Below, one piece after another: positions 51,954 to 60,081 of a DNA stretch of 64,000 nucleotides (its first letter is position 1; each line of letters opens with the position of its first letter). The stretch is from Streptomyces aurantiogriseus (GTDB lineage: Bacteria > Actinomycetota > Actinomycetes > Streptomycetales > Streptomycetaceae). The stretch lies in NCBI RefSeq assembly GCF_014649375.1, contig NZ_BMSX01000005.1, positions 1 to 64,000 of the forward strand, written 5' to 3'. Both the position numbers and the translations under genes were made by a program. The notes below the pieces were generated by a model, which saw nothing but the letters and a program-made list of their open reading frames with translations, did no database searches and was not told the origin of the DNA.

Positions 51954-52187
51954 TCAGAAATCGAGCACGGTGGTGAACTCGTGGGAGCGGTCCGCCAACA
52001 CGGGAGCAGCCTGGCCCACCGCGTACTTCGTGAAGTGCGGGTATTCGCCGTGCGCCTCCTGGTGAACGACGTACGCCTGGCATCCGGGTTCGGCACGAGT
52101 GGCTGGGACCAGTTTGGCCAGGGCTTCGCGGACGACGTCCTCCTTGCCGGGCTGGGCCGTCCAGGTGGCGGAGATGGCGATGGCCAT
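51954..52187 (-). CDS. Antibiotic-biosynthesis-monooxygenase-like protein, shortened
   Basis: The 77-residue protein starts MAIAISATWTAQPGKEDVVR and reads PATRAEPGCQAYVVHQE, then PHFTKYAVGQAAPVLADRS to the end. This is an ABM (quinol monooxygenase-like) domain, normally 95-105 residues. The central strands with the aromatic EQY-type motif are missing between AYVVHQE and PHFTKYA. The frame remains open across the gap. It may be non-functional or a relic of a ring-modifying step of the cluster. Confidence 0.65.
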   Translation of the reverse strand: MAIAISATWTAQPGKEDVVREALAKLVPATRAEPGCQAYVVHQEAHGEYPHFTKYAVGQAAPVLADRSHEFTTVLDF

Positions 52188-52862
52188 GGGAGGTGCTCCT
52201 CAGTGCTTCCCTGTACAGGGGTGCGATTACGGCGGCCCCGACGAGGCCGTCGGCGGTCAGACTGTCGAGGTGGCGATCGCGGCGCGGGGACAGTCGGGAC
52301 AGGAGGTCATCGACGAGCACGGTCCCCCGTTCCGCCCCGGATACGCCCCCGAAGAGACCGATGTCGGGACGCGTGAGGGGTGTGGAGGCGTCGCGCTGGC
52401 CGACGAACCAGCCGCCCGGGCACGGGGAACTTCTGGAAGCATGTCGACAGGGCCGGCTCTCGGGCAGAGGCCGCTCCCATGACCCGGAACGGCGTCGACA
52501 CCACCCCAGGAAACTCGACGGCGCTTGACGCGGAGGCGGTCACCGCAGCGAAGTCGTCCGATCCCTGCACCACTCGGCGCGAGCGGGGTCGACACCCGAT
52601 CCTGAGGGCAGTCGCTTTCGGCCGAGACGCACTGTTCGTTCCCGAGTCGACCACTCCTCAGGCACGCAAACGGCACGAATGGGCAGGCCCGCCCCCGGCG
52701 CGGGAGCGAGGCCGCCACCCACTGGCCGGATTCGACCGCCCCAGGATCACCGGATGCGGGCCTGTTCCTCGCCGTCGAGCACACCCAGAGCGCCAGGGCA
52801 CCGGATTCCGCCTGGCGGTGAGCCCGCGGTGCCGTAGGGCCCAGGCTGACGGGCCCCAGGGG
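52188..52862. other. Stretch without a recognisable gene
   Basis: This stretch of about 670 bp lies between the ABM-like gene and promoter B. Long frames exist on both strands, but none has a recognisable domain or ribosome site. It may be decayed coding DNA. Confidence 0.4.
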
Positions 52863-52870
52863 CATCCTGC

Positions 52871-52944
52871 TTGACGCTTCTGGAATGCCGGGCCTAAGTT
52901 TGCAGGAGGTCCTTATTGCGGTCCACTGGTCCACATCGCGGACC
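52871..52944 (+). promoter_or_regulatory. GGTCC-operator promoter B (CoA-transferase operon)
   Basis: TTGACG (52871-52876), 18 bases, TAAGTT (52895-52900), then GGTCCACTGGTCC (52920-52932) and GCGGACC (52938-52944). The operator lies downstream of the start site, as for a repressor. Confidence 0.75.
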
Positions 52945-52962
52945 GAAGAAACGAAGGGCGCC

Positions 52963-54258
52963 ATGACAGCGACAACGGAGTCCGCCGAGCCTGGCCCGGC
53001 CTTCCTACGAGGCGTACGCGTCCTGGATGTGACCGGGGCACTGGCCGGCCCCTACTGCACGACCATCCTGTCCGACCTCGGCGCGGACGTTCTCAAGATC
53101 GAACCGGTCAAGGGTGACGGCATGCGCGCCCGGCGGATGGGCCCGGAGCGCAGGTCGATCCCCTTCGACCTGACCCACCGCGACAAGCAGAGCCTCGCGG
53201 TCGACATGAAGTCCCCCGCCGGCGCCGACATCGTGCGCTCCCTGGCTCGACGCAGCGACGTTTTGGTGGAGAACTTCCGGGTGGGCGCGATGGCGCGGCT
53301 CGGACTGGGCTATGAGGATCTGCGGACGGAGTGCCCCGACCTCGTCTACTGCTCCATCTCCGGCTTCGGGCAGTTCGGCCCGATGCGCGACGCGAAGGGC
53401 ATCGACCTGATCGCACAGGCCTACAGCGGGCTGATGTCCGTGACCGGGTCGATCGACGGGCAACTGGCCAAGGCAGGCTTCCCCATATCCGACGTGGGCA
53501 CCGGCATGTGGGGAGCGATCGGCGTCCTGGCCGCCCTGCTGCGCGCACGCGCCGGTGGTGGCGGCGCGTACATCGACGTCGCGCTCGCGGATTCGGTGGC
53601 CGCCTGGTCGCTGTGGGAGGTCGCCGACTACGTGGCGACCGGGGTGGAACCGGCCCCGCTGGGCACGGCCCACCGCCTGGCCGCACCCTACGAGGCGTTC
53701 ACCTGCCAGGACGGCGCCACTCTCGTGCTCGGTGCGGTCGACCGGGCGTGGGAGGCGCTGTGCGCCGTCCTGGAGCTCGATCTGCGCGACGATCCACGCT
53801 TCGCCACGGAGTACGAACGCTTCCTGCACCGGGCGCCCCTCGCGGAGATCATCCAGGCACGTTTCGCCACGGCTCCCCGGAATCACTGGATGGGCGCGCT
53901 GCGTGCGGCAGGGGTCCCCTGCGGTCCGGTCAACGGCATCAGCGACATCCTCTCCGACGAACAGTTCGCCGCGCGCGGCCTGTTCGTGCACGACGAGGAG
54001 CGCTTCGCGGAGCCGACGATCGTGAACACCCCCATCGTCGCCGACGGGGCGCCGCGCGCCCGTGGCCGCGCACCCGAACTGGGCGCGGACACCGTCGCGG
54101 TGCTGGCCGAGTTGGGATACGACGACGAGCAAATCGCCGCCCTGGTCGAGGTCGGTGTCGTCGGCGTGCACGATGCCGACGAGGCCACGGCCGGCGCCGC
54201 TCACGCGAGGACGGATGCGACCACATCGGCCGCCCGCAGCGCCGAGACGCGAAAATGA
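52963..54258 (+). CDS. Class III (CaiB/BaiF) CoA-transferase
   Basis: The 431-residue protein is a formyl-CoA-transferase-family enzyme, which moves CoA between carboxylic acids. It has VLDVTGALAGPYCTTILSDL and GADVLKIEPVKGDG at the start, KGIDLIAQAYSGLMSVTG with the catalytic aspartate near residue 155, and VPCGPVNGISDILSDEQFAA near the end. It starts the plus-strand operon with FAH, enoyl-CoA hydratase and SDR genes and would activate the substrate acid. The ATG at 52963 is conserved in the inverted remnant. The stop overlaps an ATG (ATGA) just before the FAH gene. Confidence 0.92.
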   Translation: MTATTESAEPGPAFLRGVRVLDVTGALAGPYCTTILSDLGADVLKIEPVKGDGMRARRMGPERRSIPFDLTHRDKQSLAVDMKSPAGADIVRSLARRSDVLVENFRVGAMARLGLGYEDLRTECPDLVYCSISGFGQFGPMRDAKGIDLIAQAYSGLMSVTGSIDGQLAKAGFPISDVGTGMWGAIGVLAALLRARAGGGGAYIDVALADSVAAWSLWEVADYVATGVEPAPLGTAHRLAAPYEAFTCQDGATLVLGAVDRAWEALCAVLELDLRDDPRFATEYERFLHRAPLAEIIQARFATAPRNHWMGALRAAGVPCGPVNGISDILSDEQFAARGLFVHDEERFAEPTIVNTPIVADGAPRARGRAPELGADTVAVLAELGYDDEQIAALVEVGVVGVHDADEATAGAAHARTDATTSAARSAETRK

Positions 54259-54275
54259 ATCAGGAGGGCACCTTC

Positions 54276-55178
54276 ATGACCACTGCGACGCCCGCTTCAC
54301 CGGCGGACTGGACGGACGGACTCGGCCTCGCCCGGGTCCTGCACGGCGGTGGCCCCGTGGTCGCGCTGCGGCGGGACGGGGCGGCGAAGGCGCGCCTCGC
54401 CCTCGTGGACGGCCAGGTCTTCGACGACCTGCCCCCGCTGTTGGAGGCGGCTCAGGGCGACCCGGCGGCCATCGAGGCCGGCGCCGTGATCGACGCGCCG
54501 GACCATCGGCTGCGGAGCCCGGTCGGACGCCCGGGCAAGGTCATCTGCATCGGCCAGAACTACCTGGCACACGTGCACGAGGGCGGCCGGGACACGGGAC
54601 CGGCTCACCCCGATCTCTTTCCGAAATGGCACACCTCACTGGCCGCGCCCTTCGCCGAAGTGGCCCTGCCACCGGAGTCGGACCAGATCGACTACGAGAG
54701 CGAGCTCGCCGTGGTCATCGGCGCCCGCGGACGTCGGATCGCGGCCGAGGACGCGGAGAGCATCATCTTCGGGTACACCGCGGCCAACGATGTCTCCGTC
54801 CGTGACTTCCAGTTCCATACGCCGGGGCGGGTCGCCGGCAAGGCCTGGGACGGTCTCACCCCCCTCGGCCCGGTCGTCGTGCCCGCCGCCCGACTCGGCG
54901 GCTCACGCCCCGACCTCGCCATCAGGGGCACGCTCGACGGGGAGGTGCTCCAGGACGACCGCACCTCCCGACTCATCTTCGGTGTACCGGAGTTGGTGGC
55001 CTACATCACCACCGTGATGACTCTGGAGCCGGGTGACCTGATCCTCACCGGCACTCCGGCGGGGGTGGGGTTCGTGCGCGAGCCGAAGGTGCTCCTGCGC
55101 GAGGGCTCGGAGTTCGAGGTGCGCATCGAGGGGATCGGCGCGCTGCGCAACCGCTTCGTGGCGGAGAAGGCCGGATGA
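54276..55178 (+). CDS. FAH-family hydrolase 2
   Basis: The 300-residue protein is a second fumarylacetoacetate-hydrolase-family enzyme. KVICIGQNYLAHVHEGG and DQIDYESELAVVIGARGRRI give the conserved nest and metal-binding glutamate, and LEPGDLILTGTPAGVGFVRE the C-terminal loop. AGGAGGG lies seven bases before the ATG at 54276; an earlier ATG at 54255 overlaps the CoA-transferase stop. It shares the fold and probably the type of reaction with hydrolase 1 but is clearly diverged. It is coupled to the next gene by an ATGA overlap. Confidence 0.92.
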   Translation: MTTATPASPADWTDGLGLARVLHGGGPVVALRRDGAAKARLALVDGQVFDDLPPLLEAAQGDPAAIEAGAVIDAPDHRLRSPVGRPGKVICIGQNYLAHVHEGGRDTGPAHPDLFPKWHTSLAAPFAEVALPPESDQIDYESELAVVIGARGRRIAAEDAESIIFGYTAANDVSVRDFQFHTPGRVAGKAWDGLTPLGPVVVPAARLGGSRPDLAIRGTLDGEVLQDDRTSRLIFGVPELVAYITTVMTLEPGDLILTGTPAGVGFVREPKVLLREGSEFEVRIEGIGALRNRFVAEKAG

Positions 55179-55996
55179 CCGCGGTGACCGAGACCTCCTC
55201 GCCACGGATCCGCACCGAGGTACGGGACGCGGTCGGCACCGTGGAGATCAGCAACCCGGCCCGGCGCAACGCGCTGTCCGTGGCGATGATGACCGAACTC
55301 GCCGCCTCACTCCGGGCGATGGACGAGGACCAGGACGTACGCGTGGTCGTCCTCCGCGGCGCCGGCGAACAGGCCTTCGTCTCCGGCGCGGACATCAGCG
55401 AGTTCCCGGGCCACCAGGACGAGGCTGCACGGCAGGCGGCGGACGACGCGGCCACGACGCTGTTCACACAGCTGTCGGCGCTCTCGGTGCCCGTCATCGC
55501 CCGCATCCACGGCTACTGCCTGGGCGCGGGTATGGCCCTCGCCCTGGGCGCGGACCTGCGCTGTGCGGACACCCGCAGTGTCCTGGCCATCCCGGCCGCC
55601 CGCCTGGGCGTCGGCTACCCCTTGGCGCAGACCGCCGCGCTCGTCCAGACCGTGGGGCCGTCGGTTGCGAGCGACCTGCTGTTCACCGGACGCCGGCTGC
55701 CGGCCGCCGAGGCGTACGCCGTGGGCCTGGTGGACCGGGTCGTCGAACCCGACGAGTTGGGCAAGGTCGTCGACGAACTCGCGGCCACCATCGCGGCGAA
55801 CGCCCCCCTGTCCGTCCGCGCCGCCAAGGCGGCCGTACAAGCCGTCCGCCGCCTGAGCGAGGGCGACGAAGCGGCGGGCAGCGCCGCGCTGGGCCGCGCG
55901 ATCGAGGCCGTCGCCCGCTGCCGCACCTCGAACGACCTCCGCGAAGGCGCCCTCGCCTTCCTGGAGAAGCGGCCCCCGCGCTTCACCGGCTGCTGA
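55175..55996 (+). CDS. Enoyl-CoA hydratase/isomerase 1
   Basis: The 273-residue crotonase-family protein shows FVSGADISEFPGHQ and GYCLGAGMALALGADLRCAD, the two parts of the oxyanion hole, and AARLGVGYPLAQTAALVQTV. It acts on CoA esters made by the CoA-transferase. One of the two usual catalytic glutamates is not evident in the second position (IPAARLG in place of xPExxxG), so it may be an isomerase or hydrolase rather than a hydratase. Translation is coupled to the FAH gene. Confidence 0.9.
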   Translation: MTAVTETSSPRIRTEVRDAVGTVEISNPARRNALSVAMMTELAASLRAMDEDQDVRVVVLRGAGEQAFVSGADISEFPGHQDEAARQAADDAATTLFTQLSALSVPVIARIHGYCLGAGMALALGADLRCADTRSVLAIPAARLGVGYPLAQTAALVQTVGPSVASDLLFTGRRLPAAEAYAVGLVDRVVEPDELGKVVDELAATIAANAPLSVRAAKAAVQAVRRLSEGDEAAGSAALGRAIEAVARCRTSNDLREGALAFLEKRPPRFTGC

Positions 55997-56032
55997 CACC
56001 CACTGCACGATCGACGACGGGAGCACCCCGGC

Positions 56033-56869
56033 ATGGGGACATCACTGAAGGGCCGGACCATCGTCATGTCCGGCGGCAGCCGTGGCATCGGACTCGCCAT
56101 ACTCACCGCCGCGGCCCGCCAGGGCGCCAACGCGGTGTTCCTGGCCAAGACCGACACACCCGACCCGAGGCTGCCGGGCACCGTGCACACGGCGGTCGCC
56201 GAGATCGAGGCAGCCGGCGGATCCGCCGTCGCGGTGGTCGGCGACGTCCGCGAGGAGGCCGACGTCGAGCGCGCGGTCGCCACCGCGGTCGACCGGTTCG
56301 GCGGCGTCGACATCTGCGTCAACAATGCCAGCGCCCTCGATGTGCGGGGAACCGAGGAACTGCCCGTCAAGCGCTTCGACCTCATGCAGTCGATCAACAG
56401 CAGGGGCACGTTCCTGCTGACCCGGGCCTGCCTGCCGTACCTGAAGCAGTCCGACCACGCCCATGTCCTGACCCTGTCGCCGCCGCTCAACCTCGCCCCG
56501 CGCTGGCTCGGCGCCCATCCCGGCTACACCGTCTCGAAGTACGGAATGACGCTGCTCACCCTCGGCTGGGCGGCCGAGTTCGCGGAGCACGGCATCGCCG
56601 CGAACTGCCTGTGGCCGCAGACCATGATCGCGACCGCCGCCGTGGCCAACGTCCTCGGCGGCGAGAGCCTCGCCTCCCGGTCACGCGGCCCCGAGATCAT
56701 GGCGGACGCGGCCCTCGCCGTGCTCTCCCGCCCACCGCGTGAACAGACCGGCCAGACCCTCGTCGACGCCGACGTCCTGACCGCAGCCGGCATCACGGAT
56801 CTCGCCCGGTACGGCGGGGGTCAGGATCCGGAGCTCGACCTCTTCGTGGATCCGCCGCAGGGGGGATGA
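56033..56869 (+). CDS. SDR oxidoreductase, HSDL2-like
   Basis: The 278-residue protein is a short-chain dehydrogenase of the long hydroxysteroid-dehydrogenase-like type. Markers are TIVMSGGSRGIGLAILTAAA, CVNNASALDVRGTEE, LTLSPPLNLAPRWLG and the catalytic YTVSKYGMTLL. The family often acts on hydroxyacyl-CoA or related esters. It ends the plus-strand operon and fits an oxidation after the hydratase step. The intergenic stretch after it (56870-57105) shows no gene. Confidence 0.9.
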   Translation: MGTSLKGRTIVMSGGSRGIGLAILTAAARQGANAVFLAKTDTPDPRLPGTVHTAVAEIEAAGGSAVAVVGDVREEADVERAVATAVDRFGGVDICVNNASALDVRGTEELPVKRFDLMQSINSRGTFLLTRACLPYLKQSDHAHVLTLSPPLNLAPRWLGAHPGYTVSKYGMTLLTLGWAAEFAEHGIAANCLWPQTMIATAAVANVLGGESLASRSRGPEIMADAALAVLSRPPREQTGQTLVDADVLTAAGITDLARYGGGQDPELDLFVDPPQGG

Positions 56870-57105
56870 CCGTCCGGTCGTGCGGGCGGAACCGGGCCAC
56901 GCGACCGGACGGGATCGCCGACCGATCGCGCTCCGCGCGTCCACCGCGATCGAGCCTCAGGCAAGTTCGTCGGCGTACGCGCGGTCGGCGGACCGGCGCA
57001 GGCACTGCCGCGGAGCACGGGCCGCCGCACCAGGACCCGAGGTTGTACCCGCGACGCTTGTGCCGGACCGGCTTTCGAGACCTGCCGATGCTGATCATCG
57101 GCAGG

Positions 57106-57924
57106 TCATCGGCCGTTGTAGGTCGCCTTGCCGGGGCCGTCGCGGAGGAACGAGGCGACCGCGTCGCGCAGGTCGTCGGTGGCGAAGAGGGCACCGGACA
57201 CCGCCGGAACGGCGTCGTCCGCGGCCCGCACACCGTCGCGGACCGCCGTCGCGACCAGCCGCTTGGTCGCCGCGTGGGCGCAGGTGGGGCCGGCGGCGAC
57301 GCGGCGCGCGTACTCCCGCGCGGCTTCGGTGAAGCCTTCGTCGGGAAGAACGCGGTTCACCACGTTCCAGCGCTCCAGGGTGGCCGCCGCATAGCGCTCC
57401 CCTGTGTAGATCAGTTCACGGGCTCTGGCCGGCCCGGCGCGCTCGGCCAGGCGCTGGGGCCCTCCCATCGAGGGTGTCAGCCCTACGACGGTTTCCACCA
57501 GCCCGAAGGTCGCGGACTTCGCGGCCAGCAGGATGTCGCAGGCCAGAGCGATCTCGAACGCCGCGGTGAGGGTCAGCCCGTGGGCGGCGAAGACCGTCGG
57601 CACCGGCAGATCCTCCAACGCCTGGACGATCCGCAGCAGTCGCTTGAACAGCGTCTCGGCGTCCTGCACCGCACCGGGGCTTTCCGCGATCGCGGCGAAC
57701 ACCGCCACGTCGACGCCCCCGGAGACGACGTTGCCCCGAGCCTCGACCAGCACCGCTCTGGCGCGACCGGGGCGCGCCGGATCGGTGACGGCGGCAAGCT
57801 CGTCGACGACCTGCTCCCATGCGGTGAACACCGCCTCGTCGAAGAGGTTCAGCGGCGGCTTGTCGAGTACGACGACCGCGAGGTCGCCGTCGGTGTCGTA
57901 CTCGATACGGACCGGTGATGTCAT
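57106..57924 (-). CDS. Enoyl-CoA hydratase/isomerase 2
   Basis: The 272-residue crotonase-family protein has VVSGGVDVAVFAAIAESPGA and AAHGLTLTAAFEIALACDIL for the oxyanion hole and ATFGLVETVVGLTPSMGGPQ with the glutamate expected for hydratase chemistry. AAGGGA lies ten bases before the ATG at 57924. It is only distantly related to hydratase 1. It lies directly downstream of the acyl-CoA dehydrogenase remnant and is probably transcribed from promoter C. Confidence 0.9.
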   Translation of the reverse strand: MTSPVRIEYDTDGDLAVVVLDKPPLNLFDEAVFTAWEQVVDELAAVTDPARPGRARAVLVEARGNVVSGGVDVAVFAAIAESPGAVQDAETLFKRLLRIVQALEDLPVPTVFAAHGLTLTAAFEIALACDILLAAKSATFGLVETVVGLTPSMGGPQRLAERAGPARARELIYTGERYAAATLERWNVVNRVLPDEGFTEAAREYARRVAAGPTCAHAATKRLVATAVRDGVRAADDAVPAVSGALFATDDLRDAVASFLRDGPGKATYNGR

Positions 57925-57937
57925 CGGTTTCGTCCCT

Positions 57938-58420
57938 TCACAACCATGTGGCATCGGCATCCAGCGTCGTCGTGTCCAGGCTCGCGAGGAGGTCGAACTG
58001 CGCTGCGGTACGGGGCAGTTCATAGCGGTAGAAGTAGTGGCAGGCCTTCCGCTTGCCCTGCCGGAGGGAATCGTCGCCGTCGCCGGTGGCGAGGAGCTGC
58101 TCCAGCCAGATCCAGGCCACGACGGCATGCCCGGCGGCCTCCAGATACAACGACGCGTTGGCCAGGCGAACGCCGGCGGGCACGTCGGCGGTGTGGATCG
58201 TCCGGGTCACCTCGACGAGCCGGGTGAGGGCCTGATCGAGAGCGGCCGCGAGATCAGGTGCTTCCCCGCCTACGGCACAGGCCCGCTCGATCGTGGTCCG
58301 GACGAGCGCTTCGAGAGCGGCAGGGCCGGCCCCCTCGTCCATGACCACGTTGCGGTCCAGCAGGTCGAGGGCCTGAATTCCAATGGGTTCCCTCGTGGAA
58401 ACATCTTTTCATCGCTCCTG
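57938..58420 (-). pseudogene. Acyl-CoA dehydrogenase reduced to its C-terminal domain
   Basis: The surviving frame encodes ASLYLEAAGHAVVAWIWLEQ and KACHYFYRYELPRTAAQFDL, the extra C-terminal domain (PF12806 type) of long acyl-CoA dehydrogenases. It is preceded by a normal ribosome site and ATG (AGGAGCGATG near 58420) that are now out of frame with it. All of the FAD-binding region, some 450 residues, is missing between the two. It is a gene body lost by internal deletion with promoter and end retained. Confidence 0.75.
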
Positions 58421-58449
58421 TTGAGCACCGCCAATCCGAAGGCAGAGGC

Positions 58450-58521
58450 GGTCCGCAATTCGGACCAGTGAACCAGAATACGGTCCAATAGAAAGCTAGG
58501 TCGGATTCGGCATCTGGTCAA
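58450..58521 (-). promoter_or_regulatory. GGTCC-operator promoter C (dehydrogenase-hydratase operon)
   Basis: Minus strand: TTGACC (58521-58516), 17 bases, TAGCTT (58498-58493), an extra GGACC (58486-58482), then GGTTCACTGGTCC (58474-58462) and GCGGACC (58456-58450). It is clearly homologous to promoters A and B. DNA from 58522 to 58786 shows no gene. Confidence 0.7.
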
Positions 58522-58786
58522 GAAGCGAAGGGGCGCCGGGACCCACCTGGCGAGCTGGCCGATGGCGGCTCCGGTCACCACCTGTCGAAGATCGAGTGCC
58601 TCACTGGGCCCTGGCCGACAGGATGTTGGCCGCGCGGCCGGCCGGGCGGGAATTCGGGGCGGTCGGCCGCGGGGATGCGGGACCACGGCCGCGCGGACGC
58701 CGGTAGAGCGCCTGCGCGGCCGTGGTCTTCGTTGCAGTGCCGGGAGTTGTGCGCGGGGCGGGCAGGAGGGTTCGCCCCGCCGTCGT

Positions 58787-59853
58787 TCAGCGGCCGGTGA
58801 CCTCGATGTAGGTGGAGCCGGTGACCGGGCGGTGGCCGTAGGTGCCGGTGACGGCGGCGCTGCCTTCGAGGCGGCCCGGCACCAGTTCCTGGTTCTCGGC
58901 GTAGACCTTGACGTTCAGCTTGGCGTTCTCACCCGGGATGGTGACCTTCCAGCGCGTGGGGAAGCTCCTGCCGGAGTCCGGGCTGGTCCAGCGGGTGGAC
59001 TCGTCAGGCGTGACGATCGCCTCGCCGACGGTCTGGGTGCCGTCGGGCTTCTGGACGGTCGCCCAGGTGTTCTCCTTGTCGCTCTCCGTCTTCCAGAGGC
59101 TGACCTTGTCGCCGTTGGACAGGTTGATGTTCATCCAGGTCCACGAGGCTTTGACCGTGGCGAAGTTGGGAAGGGGGCCCCACTGGCGGTCCAGCCAGGA
59201 CTGCCCGCGGACCTTCTCGGTGCGGCCGTTGAGCGTCAGCGTCCCGGAGGTGTCCACGGCGGGGAAGGCGTACTGGTAGTTCGGGTACTTCGTGTCGCCG
59301 AACATGGGGTAGTACCCCGTCCCTGCGTTGTAGAGGACGTTCCCCTGGGGACGGAGCGTGACGTCGAAGGTTCCCTCGGGGACCTTGGCCCGCAGCTTCT
59401 GCTCCTTGGTGTCGCCGGTCCAGGTGATGTTGTCGGTGTGGATGTCCACGCCCTGCTTGTCGGACAGACCCGTCCGGGAAGGGAGAGTGATATTCGACTT
59501 GGCGTACCAGCCGGTGTCCTCATTGGTGATCGACATGGCTGAGACGACGCGCCCCTGCTTGGCGTCGCCAGTGTTCAGAAAGTGGGCCAGGAGTCCGTAC
59601 CGGTGACCTCCGGCGGTCACGTGCGCGGTCAGGTACCAGGACTCGTTGAGCTTGTTGGGGTCGGCGGCGAGGTCCGCGGCGGGGTCGACGGCGACCGGAA
59701 GACTGGTCTGCTTCAGCCCCTGCTTGGATGTGGTGCTGTGCGCCGCGGCCGGGCCGGCGGCGGTGGTCGCGGTGGCCGATCCTCCCGCGGCCAGGGTGAG
59801 CGAGGCGATGAGCGCGGCGGCGACGGCGGCCGCGCAACGGTGGTCTTGCGCAT
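58787..59853 (-). pseudogene. Lipocalin-like (AttH/CrtC-type) gene, copy 2, frameshifted
   Basis: This is a close paralogue of the gene at 39903: HRYGLLAHFLNTGDAKQGR, VRGQSWLDRQWGPLPN and VTGTYGHRPVTGSTYIEV line up throughout. The start MRKTTV is kept at 59853, but bases are missing at about 59835 compared with copy 1. The signal peptide is therefore read in the wrong frame and stops early. The correct frame (VAAALIASLTLAAGGSATAT) has no start codon of its own. The rest of the gene is intact, so the lesion is recent or a sequencing error. Confidence 0.8.
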
Positions 59854-59901
59854 GATCACTCCTTGTGGGGGTGTTCTACAGAGATGCACACGGCTAACAA
59901 G

Positions 59902-59920
59902 TGAACGAAACTGTTCCGTA
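59902..59920. promoter_or_regulatory. Variant of the GTACGAAAC palindrome
   Basis: GAACGAAAC-T-GTTCCGTAC lies 48 bases before the lipocalin-like copy 2. It matches the site at 41001-41019 except for two positions, so both copies were probably under one regulator. Confidence 0.6.
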
Positions 59921-60081
59921 CTTCCGCTGACTGCAGTTAGGGATGGAAGGTGAGCCGTTCGATGGAGGGGGCTGGTCCTGCTGCTGAGACCGGGTTCCTC
60001 GGCACACAATCAATCCGGGAGCCTCGCGGGAGCCATGGCTTGCGCGGCTCCGGGCGGCCACTGGCGTGCGGTTCCCGGTGG

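Noticed and set aside
53331-54254. Plus-strand extension upstream of FAH hydrolase 2
   Set aside because: This part is an out-of-frame reading of the CoA-transferase gene; the real start is the ATG at 54276 after AGGAGGG.
42796-58420. The catabolic cluster as an antibiotic biosynthesis cluster
   Set aside because: There is no PKS, NRPS, terpene or RiPP gene; the enzyme set (CoA-transferase, hydratases, FAH hydrolases) is degradative, and the ABM-like protein is common in catabolism.
58562-59542. 326-residue plus-strand frame opposite lipocalin-like copy 2
   Set aside because: It mirrors the plus-strand shadow seen opposite copy 1 and only reflects the shared GC-rich sequence.
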